Part shown: positions 25,633-32,129 of the stretch, in pieces | Layout: every line of letters begins with the position of its first letter | How positions within the stretch are numbered: position 1 is the first letter of the stretch | Notes under the pieces: model-generated | The model's database searches: none | Seen by the model: only the letters and a program-made list of their open reading frames with translations | Told to the model about the DNA's origin: nothing | Assembly: GCA_903900795.1 (NCBI GenBank) | Contig: CAIUOO010000048.1 | Coordinates: forward strand, 1 to 34,187 | Direction: 5' to 3' | From: an uncultured Gemmatimonadota bacterium | GTDB lineage: Bacteria; Gemmatimonadota; Gemmatimonadetes; Gemmatimonadales; Gemmatimonadaceae | DNA length: 34,187 nt | Position numbers and translations under genes: made by a program

Positions 25633-27780
25633 ATGGCCCTCGAGATTTCCGTCGACGCCGACCTGCTGATCCTCTCCGGGCGCCTCGACGCGGCCGGCGC
25701 GATCGCCCTCGATGCCTGGAAGGCCGAGGCGGCCACTGTGCCCGCCCTTTGGGATCTGCGGGCGCTGGCCTTCATCTCGAGCTTGGGCATCCGGAGTCTG
25801 ATTACGCTCGACCGTCGCGTGCGAGCGGCCGGGCAGCGCGTGCAGGTGGTGTACGTGGAGGAATCGTTCGTGGCCGACGTGTTGTCCTCGGCGGGCCTCA
25901 CCTCCCAGTGGCCCATGCACACCGATCTCGCGTCTGCACGCGCCATGCAGCAGGGAGGCGCGCCAACGGCGCCCGCGGCCGCGTGGACTGGGGCCGCGGG
26001 TGATCGCTATCAGCGCACGCCGGCCAAGGGGCTGGGACGCGCGTCGCGCTTTCAGACGGCTCCCGACGCCCCCCCAATGCTGGTGCGCTTCGACGAACTG
26101 GGGCTGGCGTTCGGTGTGGGCGGATTCGGCTCCGACTCCGCCGATGAACCGGCGTCGGCGCTCGTCGCCACGGGGCAAACCGTGCTGGTGCACACCGCCG
26201 ACGGACTGACCGACCTGCTCGACACCGTGACGCCCGCCACCACGTTCGCCTGCATCGCCGAGGCGGTGCGGCTGGAACTCGACGACGCGGAACGGTGGGA
26301 CGCCCAGGGCGACGTCACGTGGGGGCACCTGCGCCCCGACCTACAGGCGCAGGCAGCCACCGCCGGCAACGGGCCGTGGGCCGCCGGCGCACTGGCCATG
26401 TGGGACGACCGGCCATGCGTGCTCCTGATGTTCGCACCCATCGGCGAGGCGCTGCGCGTGGTCGCGCTGCGCGCCGTGGCCGACGCGAGCACCGCGCCGC
26501 AAGCGGGCGGCGCGATCACGCTGGCCGAGGCCGCGGCCGCACTGGCCCGCGGCGATGAGGCGGAGATCTGCTGGCCCAATGACGACACCACGCTGCGCGC
26601 TGTCCGCGTGTGGTTTGCCCCAACGCCCACCATTGCAGACGGCGGCGCGCACCGGCTGGTCATCGACGCGGCCGAGCCGGTGTCGGACGCGTGGGAGCGG
26701 ATCATCCGCTCCACCTTTACCGACGAGGCCCGCGTGAAGTTGCGCCGCCTAACCGGCGGGTTCATGGCGTCCACCTTCGCTACCGACACGCACGACCGGC
26801 ACGGCCGGCGTACGCTGCCCAGCGTGCTGAAAATCAGCCCGCGCGCGGTGACGGCACGCGAGGAGGCGGCGTATCGCCAGTACGTGCGGCCGTTCATTCT
26901 GAATAACGCCACCGTGCTCATGGCGCAGGCCGTGCACGGCGAGTACGCGGGGCTGCGTTACAACTTTTTGGGCATCACCGGCGCCGAGTCGCAGCTGCAA
27001 CCGCTGGAGTCACTGTACGTCGGCGACACGCCGGCGGAGGCCACGACGGCCATCCGGCAGACGCTCACGAACGTGCTGCGGCCGTGGTATGGACAGGCCG
27101 TGGTGGCGCCGGTGCATCCGTTCGCCGACCACGATCCGCGGGTGTTGTTCACCGACTTGCCTGCCGTGGCGCAGGAGGTGCTGGGGATCGATCTCAATGC
27201 CCCGCGTATCGAGTGTCCGCCGCTCGGGCGCAGCGTCCTCAACCCGTACCATTTTCTGCAGCACCGGTGGGACGCGCTGCGCGGGTATACCGCATCGTGG
27301 GCCACGTCGATCACGCACGGCGACCTCAATCTCAACAACGTGCTGGTCGACGAGCGGCGCAACATCTACGTGATCGACTTTTCCGAGACGCGGGTGCGCA
27401 ACGTGGCGGCCGACTTCGCGCGTCTCGAGGCGATCTGCATGATGGAGCACACGCGGCTCGACCACGACGACGATCCGCGCGCGGTGCTCACGCAGGTGGC
27501 CCGTTCGCTCGAGGGGGCCATCTGGACGCCGCCTGCCGCCGACGCGTCGGCGGAGCCTATGCTGGCGCGCGCGGCGGCGCTGGCGATCGACGTGCGTGGG
27601 CTGGCGGCGCAGCGTGTGGCCGACCCGGCGCATGAGGCTGCATATCTGCTGCCGCTGCTGGAGTGGACCACGCCGATCGTCGCCTTCCGGCAAGTCGCCC
27701 GTGTGCGGAAGCAGGTCGCGGTGTGGTCGAGCGGGTTGATCCTCGAGCGTCTGTTGCGCGCACTCGATTTGCCCGAGTGA
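25633..27780 (+). CDS. STAS / unknown middle domain / phosphotransferase-like fusion protein
   Basis: A 715-residue protein in three parts. Residues 1-100 are a STAS domain with LWDLRALAFISSLGIRSLI (Ser49/Ser50). Residues about 145-330 form a globular middle part (FDELGLAFGVGGFGSD, then TTFACIAEAVRLEL) that I cannot assign. Residues about 345-715 are kinase-fold: LRRLTGGFMASTFATDT resembles a glycine-rich loop, VLKIS may hold the ATP lysine, the catalytic loop is HGDLNLNN (562-569), and the metal site is IDFSET (D582). This last part resembles the phosphotransferase-like ternary-complex-associated domain (TCAD9) of predicted conflict systems, though that match is from memory. It is a second, larger STAS-kinase fusion flanking the peptide cassettes. 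Confidence 0.78.
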   Translation: MALEISVDADLLILSGRLDAAGAIALDAWKAEAATVPALWDLRALAFISSLGIRSLITLDRRVRAAGQRVQVVYVEESFVADVLSSAGLTSQWPMHTDLASARAMQQGGAPTAPAAAWTGAAGDRYQRTPAKGLGRASRFQTAPDAPPMLVRFDELGLAFGVGGFGSDSADEPASALVATGQTVLVHTADGLTDLLDTVTPATTFACIAEAVRLELDDAERWDAQGDVTWGHLRPDLQAQAATAGNGPWAAGALAMWDDRPCVLLMFAPIGEALRVVALRAVADASTAPQAGGAITLAEAAAALARGDEAEICWPNDDTTLRAVRVWFAPTPTIADGGAHRLVIDAAEPVSDAWERIIRSTFTDEARVKLRRLTGGFMASTFATDTHDRHGRRTLPSVLKISPRAVTAREEAAYRQYVRPFILNNATVLMAQAVHGEYAGLRYNFLGITGAESQLQPLESLYVGDTPAEATTAIRQTLTNVLRPWYGQAVVAPVHPFADHDPRVLFTDLPAVAQEVLGIDLNAPRIECPPLGRSVLNPYHFLQHRWDALRGYTASWATSITHGDLNLNNVLVDERRNIYVIDFSETRVRNVAADFARLEAICMMEHTRLDHDDDPRAVLTQVARSLEGAIWTPPAADASAEPMLARAAALAIDVRGLAAQRVADPAHEAAYLLPLLEWTTPIVAFRQVARVRKQVAVWSSGLILERLLRALDLPE

Positions 27781-27801
27781 GGGGGTAACGGCCGTCGTGG
27801 T

Positions 27802-27821
27802 GCCCCGTCGCGCGACGGGGC
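27802..27821. terminator. 20-bp perfect palindrome between convergent genes
   Basis: GCCCCGTCGC joined to GCGACGGGGC forms a perfect 10-bp inverted repeat with no loop. It sits 22 bp after the STAS fusion gene and abuts the stop codon of the kinase-like gene on the other strand. No T-run follows, so it may be a bidirectional terminator, an mRNA-end stabiliser or a protein site. Confidence 0.45.
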
Positions 27822-30800
27822 TACCCCGCGAGCATCGTGAGCACGTCGCGCGGTGACATGGCACGCCCCACCGCGACCAGCGCGTCCAACAGCTCGGGCC
27901 CGATGCTTGTCCGCGCCGCGTCCACGTTGCCGGCCATCTCAGGCCCCATCGGATGCGCCAGGATTTCCCCGCTGCGTTCTGACAGTGCATCGGCGGCGGC
28001 GGCGATCGTCGCCGCACGTTCGGCGCGGCCATCGGCCGCGTCGGCGGCGGCGAGTCCAGTGAGCGCCAACCCGATACCTCGCGCGCTGCCGACTTCGTCG
28101 TACACGCGCAGCGACCGACGGAACGCTTCGCGCGCCACCGCGAGGCGCGACGCGCCAAGGGCCGTCCATCCGATTTCACTGTGCATGCGTGCCAGCTCCG
28201 GCCGGTCACCAACCCGCGTGAATGACGCGATCGCTTGCCCGTAGAGTTCGAACGCGCGCCCCACGTCGCCGCGCGCCGCGGTCATCTGCGCGAGAAAGCT
28301 GAGCGCGAGGCCACCGCCTTCGTCATCGCCAATTCGCACCTGCATTTTCCGCGCGTCTGTAACCAGCGCGAAGCCCGCGTCGAGCGCGCCGCACACGAAC
28401 AGCTGCAGCCCTTTCATCGACATCGACAATGACAGCAGGAAGTCGTGTTGCGCCCGCTCTCCGCACGCGATGGCCTCGTCCAGCGCCGCGCCCGACTCCT
28501 CCATGTGCCCCAGGCTCATGTGCCCGTAGCCGGCACACATGCACGCCTCGGCCAACAGCGCGTCGTCGGCCAGGGCGCGCGCGTCGGCCAGGGCGCGCGT
28601 CAACTCGTCAGTGCCGCGTTCCATCTCGCCGGCGTTCATCGACATCATGCCACTCGCCAGCAGCGACCGCGCTCGCCCTTGGCTGGGCGCACGATCTCTC
28701 GCCATCGGCAGCAGCACGTCGATCGACGCGCGCGCCGTGACATGCTGCCCGCCGATATGCCAGAACCAATACAGCGCACCGCACAGCAGGAGCCCGTGCT
28801 CCACGTCATCGGTCGCGCCAGAGTCGAACGACGATCGGTCGTGCTGCGCCTGCCCAGTGAACCAGTGGATCGCCGCCATCAGGTTGGCGTTGTCACGTCG
28901 GGCACGCTGCATGGCCGCGCGTTGTGTCGTACCGGTGATCCCCGCCTGCACGTCGTTTGCGAACGCACGGAATGCCATGGCGTGCGCGCGATGCACCGAC
29001 TCGACCTCGCCGTGCTCCGCTAGTGACGCGGCCGCGAACTCCCGGATGGGTTCCAGCAGGTCGTAGCGCTCGCCCGCGTCCGTCATCTGCACGAGGCCAT
29101 TGTCCACCAGCGCACGCAGTTCGTCGCGTGCGCGCCAGCGGTCGGGCTCAGCGTAGCACACCGCTTCCACTTCCGTGACGGTCCAGCCATCGGCGAATAC
29201 CGATAGACGCCGCAACAGCTGCTGTTCGGCGGCGTTCAGCAGCGAATCGCTCCACACGATGGACGCACGCAGGGTGCGCTGGCGTGCGGTACTCTGGCCT
29301 GCGGCTTCATCGCGCTCGATCGAGGTCGGCCGATCGATCGCGTCGTCCAGTTGCTGTCGCAGCGCGGCCGGCTCGAACAGGCGAATGCGCGCCGCGGCCA
29401 GTTCGAGTGCCAGCGGCAATCCATCAAGTCGGACGCAGATCGCCGCGACGTCGGCCCTGTTGGCTGTTGTGAGCGCGAACGCGGGTTGCACCATGTCGGC
29501 GCGCTGCACGAAGAGCTCGACGGCGGCAGAACGCGGCAACTCGTCCACCGGCGTCGCGTGCGCATCGGGTAATCTGAGCGGGGGCAACGTGAGCTCGTGC
29601 TCAACGCTGATCGCGAGCGGCGCACGACTGGTCGTGATCACGCAGACGCCGGTACAACGCGACACCAGCTCCGCGATGTCGACGGCCGATTCGCGGGCGT
29701 GCCCGATATCGTCGAGCAGCAAGAGCACACGACCATGTCCGAGTACTGTGGCGATGGCAGCAACGGCCGTACGGCCGTGGGCCTCGGCGATGCCGAGCGC
29801 GTTACCGACGGTGGGCATCACGTCGGCGAAGCGGGTGACGGCGGTGAGCGACACGTAGGCCGACCCGTCGGGAAAATCGTTTTGTAGCCGTGTGAACAGT
29901 TCGATCGCGAAGCGGGTCTTGCCGGTGCCACCGGGGCCGGTCACCGTCAGCACGCGCGTGCCGGCGCGCAGACGCTCCATCGCGTCGGTCAGCGACGCGT
30001 CACGGCCCAGCAGGGCGTTGGCGGGCGCCGGCGGTGGTCGCGAGATCGTCGGCGCCGTTGGTGCGGCGCTGGCGGCGGGATGACTGCCGTTGGCCCGCAT
30101 AAGGGCGCGCCGCCATTCCTCCACCGACGGGAATCGATCCGCCGGCGACTTCGCCAACGCACGTGCCACGACGCGTTCCACGGCGTCAGCCACCGGCCGC
30201 GACACGATCGCTCGCCGCGTCGCGAGTTTGGGGACGGGCGCGATGGCGTGACGCGCCATGATCGCGACTGTGGTTGGGCCGGTGAACGGCGGCGTCCCGG
30301 CGAGCATCTCGTACACCACGCAGGCCAAGGCGTACAGGTCGCTGCGGGCGTCCAGCACGTCACCGCGTGCCTGCTCGGGGCTCATGTAGCGCGGTGTTCC
30401 CAATGCCGTGCCGGCCACCGCGAGCTTCGCCTCACCCAACGCGCCGACCGCCGGCGCGATGCCGAAATCGGCTACGATCGCGTGCCCGTTCTCGATGAGA
30501 ATATTCTCCGGCGTGATGTGGCGATGCAGAACGCCGCGCCCGTGGGCGTAGCTCAGGGCGTTCGCGATGTCGTCGGCAAATTGGAGCGCCTCGTGGAGCG
30601 GAAGCGATCCGCCGCGCGCTAGCCGGTCGCGTAAACGTTCGCCCTCGACGAACGGCATAACCGAGAAGAGAAAGCCCGCGCTTTCGCCGCAATCGTACAG
30701 CGGAAGGATGTTGGGGTGGCGCAGTCCCACGGTGGCGGTGGTCTCGCGGAGGAACCAATCGTGCCCCAGCGAGGCCGCCAGGGCTGGGTGTAGCACCTTC

Positions 30801-30925
30801 ACCGCGACCGTACGCCGGTGTCGGAGGTCCTCGGCGCGGTACACGGTACCCATGCCGCCGGCGCCGATCTCCCGCTCAAGGCGATAGCGGTCGGCCAGCG
30901 CGGAGGAGAGTCGCGGATCAATCAT
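27821..30925 (-). CDS. Ser/Thr protein kinase-like / STAND ATPase / TPR fusion regulator
   Basis: A 1034-residue protein. Residues 13-275 are a Hanks-type kinase domain with glycine loop GAGGMG (21-26), K43 in VAVK, E61 and DFG (153-155); the catalytic loop reads HRHITPEN (134-141) instead of HRDxKPEN, so the catalytic Asp is His and the Lys is Thr. Residues about 305-560 are a STAND/NB-ARC-like ATPase: Walker A GPGGTGKT (330-337), Walker B LLLLDD (401-406), TTSRAPL, and GLPLALELAAAR. A winged-helix-like part (LLRRLSVFADGWTVTEVEA) and TPR-like helices (about 690-990) follow. No C-terminal DNA-binding domain was seen. ATG at 30925 is chosen because the kinase domain begins there; an open frame far upstream is antisense to the thioredoxin gene. 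It is probably cytoplasmic since no membrane segment is visible. Confidence 0.88.
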   Translation of the reverse strand: MIDPRLSSALADRYRLEREIGAGGMGTVYRAEDLRHRRTVAVKVLHPALAASLGHDWFLRETTATVGLRHPNILPLYDCGESAGFLFSVMPFVEGERLRDRLARGGSLPLHEALQFADDIANALSYAHGRGVLHRHITPENILIENGHAIVADFGIAPAVGALGEAKLAVAGTALGTPRYMSPEQARGDVLDARSDLYALACVVYEMLAGTPPFTGPTTVAIMARHAIAPVPKLATRRAIVSRPVADAVERVVARALAKSPADRFPSVEEWRRALMRANGSHPAASAAPTAPTISRPPPAPANALLGRDASLTDAMERLRAGTRVLTVTGPGGTGKTRFAIELFTRLQNDFPDGSAYVSLTAVTRFADVMPTVGNALGIAEAHGRTAVAAIATVLGHGRVLLLLDDIGHARESAVDIAELVSRCTGVCVITTSRAPLAISVEHELTLPPLRLPDAHATPVDELPRSAAVELFVQRADMVQPAFALTTANRADVAAICVRLDGLPLALELAAARIRLFEPAALRQQLDDAIDRPTSIERDEAAGQSTARQRTLRASIVWSDSLLNAAEQQLLRRLSVFADGWTVTEVEAVCYAEPDRWRARDELRALVDNGLVQMTDAGERYDLLEPIREFAAASLAEHGEVESVHRAHAMAFRAFANDVQAGITGTTQRAAMQRARRDNANLMAAIHWFTGQAQHDRSSFDSGATDDVEHGLLLCGALYWFWHIGGQHVTARASIDVLLPMARDRAPSQGRARSLLASGMMSMNAGEMERGTDELTRALADARALADDALLAEACMCAGYGHMSLGHMEESGAALDEAIACGERAQHDFLLSLSMSMKGLQLFVCGALDAGFALVTDARKMQVRIGDDEGGGLALSFLAQMTAARGDVGRAFELYGQAIASFTRVGDRPELARMHSEIGWTALGASRLAVAREAFRRSLRVYDEVGSARGIGLALTGLAAADAADGRAERAATIAAAADALSERSGEILAHPMGPEMAGNVDAARTSIGPELLDALVAVGRAMSPRDVLTMLAG

Positions 30926-31050
30926 AGGCGGATAGTGCGGGGCACGGGGCGCACACGCAATCGCCGCCGAGCCGCTCTGATTACCTTTCATGGGTACGGA
31001 TGTGGTAGGCGGGCATCCGCCCACCCGCCACATCGCCACCGGAGCAGTAC

Positions 31051-31212
31051 ATGAAGAAGAAGCACAACACGGCCGTCCCAGATTTTTCCCGCAAGCGCCC
31101 GATTCCCGGCACGCCGTCCACGGCGCCGGGTGAGAAGTCCTCACAGCCGAGCCCGCGGCAGCCGCAGAAGCCGCCCACGACCGCCAAGAATGGTGGGCGT
31201 CGCGGCACCTGA
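31051..31212 (+). CDS. Small basic disordered protein
   Basis: A 53-residue frame starting MKKKHNTAVPDFSRKRPIPG and ending NGGRRGT. It is rich in Lys, Arg, Pro, Ser and Thr, lacks hydrophobic segments and is probably unstructured. GGAG lies 7 bases before the ATG, a good ribosome site. It fills the gap between the divergent kinase-like gene and the thioredoxin-fusion gene and is on the same strand as the latter, 55 bp away. I do not recognise a family; a nucleic-acid-binding role is only suggested by charge. Confidence 0.55.
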   Translation: MKKKHNTAVPDFSRKRPIPGTPSTAPGEKSSQPSPRQPQKPPTTAKNGGRRGT

Positions 31213-31267
31213 CGCCCGCTTTCTCCCGACGCCTGCAACCAACCCGCGTCGCCGGGTATTGTTCGCT

Positions 31268-32005
31268 ATGTCTGTTGCTCTGTTGACTGATGGTGCGTTC
31301 GCCACCGACGTACTCGCCCACCCGGGGCTCGTAGTGGTGGATGTGTGGGCCGAATGGTGCACGCCTTGCCGAGCCCTGGTCCCGATTTTCAACACTCTCG
31401 CCGAGCGGTACGACGGTCGGGTTCGTGTGGCCAAGCTCGATGCCGATGCGAATCTGGAAACCGTGACCCGCTATGATGTGCGCGCGCTGCCGACGGTCCT
31501 GATCTTTCAGGGCGGGGTTCTGGTGGAGCGCCTCAGTGGAGCCCGATCCCTTGGCTCGTATGTCGACGCCATCGATGCGCATCTGGCCCGCCGCGGCGAG
31601 GCCGTGGTCGCCGTGCCGTCGGTGGAGCGGACCATGGCGCCGCCGGCTACGGCCACAGCTACGACCTCGGGGGAGAGCGACGCCATCCGTGAAGCACGGG
31701 CGCTCCTGTCGCACCATGAGGCGATGCTGGTGTTCAAGCACAGCAACGCCTGCCCCGTGTCCTTCACGGCCAAACGGCAATTTGATCAGTTCACGGTCGC
31801 TAATCCTGATGTGCCCACGCGGCTCGTGGTGATCCAGCAGGAACGCGAGCTGTCCAATGCGCTGGAGACGGTGAGCCGGCTTCGCCATGAGTCGCCGCAG
31901 GCGCTCATCGTGCGGGACGGGCGGGTGCTCTGGGATGCCTCGCACGGAGGGATCACCAAGCCGCGTCTCGAGCAGGCCTTCGTGGCGGTGCGGCCTCCGG
32001 GCTAG
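31268..32005 (+). CDS. Thioredoxin fused to a YtxJ-like monothiol bacilliredoxin domain
   Basis: A 245-residue cytoplasmic redox protein with two domains. Residues 1-110 are a thioredoxin fold with active site WCTPC (C31, C34), VAKLDAD and cis-Pro75 in VRALPT. An Ala/Thr/Pro-rich linker (about 112-138) leads to residues 140-245, which resemble YtxJ (BrxC): LVFKHSNACPVSFTAKRQF with single Cys162, then RELSNALE, RHESPQALIVRDG and WDASHGGIT. YtxJ proteins occur with bacillithiol and reduce protein-bacillithiol mixed disulfides. The fusion suggests electron transfer from the dithiol to the monothiol domain. ATG at 31268 is chosen as it starts just before the thioredoxin fold; upstream in-frame codons overlap the small basic gene. 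Confidence 0.87.
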   Translation: MSVALLTDGAFATDVLAHPGLVVVDVWAEWCTPCRALVPIFNTLAERYDGRVRVAKLDADANLETVTRYDVRALPTVLIFQGGVLVERLSGARSLGSYVDAIDAHLARRGEAVVAVPSVERTMAPPATATATTSGESDAIREARALLSHHEAMLVFKHSNACPVSFTAKRQFDQFTVANPDVPTRLVVIQQERELSNALETVSRLRHESPQALIVRDGRVLWDASHGGITKPRLEQAFVAVRPPG

Positions 32006-32129
32006 TGCGGCCGCGGGGCAGGGCACCCTGTTGCGCGTGCCCGGTCCGCGTCACGCGCGCCTCGCGCCGCCCGCTCCGACGCGCTAGACATTAGGGACGC
32101 TGTTTCATCGCTCCCCGGCCCCTCTGCCG

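Noticed and set aside
21109-27780. STAS-kinase fusions as class III/IV lanthipeptide synthetases for the peptide genes
   Set aside because: The kinase-like domains are of the phosphotransferase type and neither protein has a lyase or LanC cyclase domain with its zinc Cys/His residues; the peptide cores also lack a typical Ser/Thr-Cys pattern.
27821-32026. A 1401-residue version of the kinase-like protein
   Set aside because: The added N-terminal part is antisense to the thioredoxin-fusion and small basic genes; the kinase domain begins right after ATG 30925.
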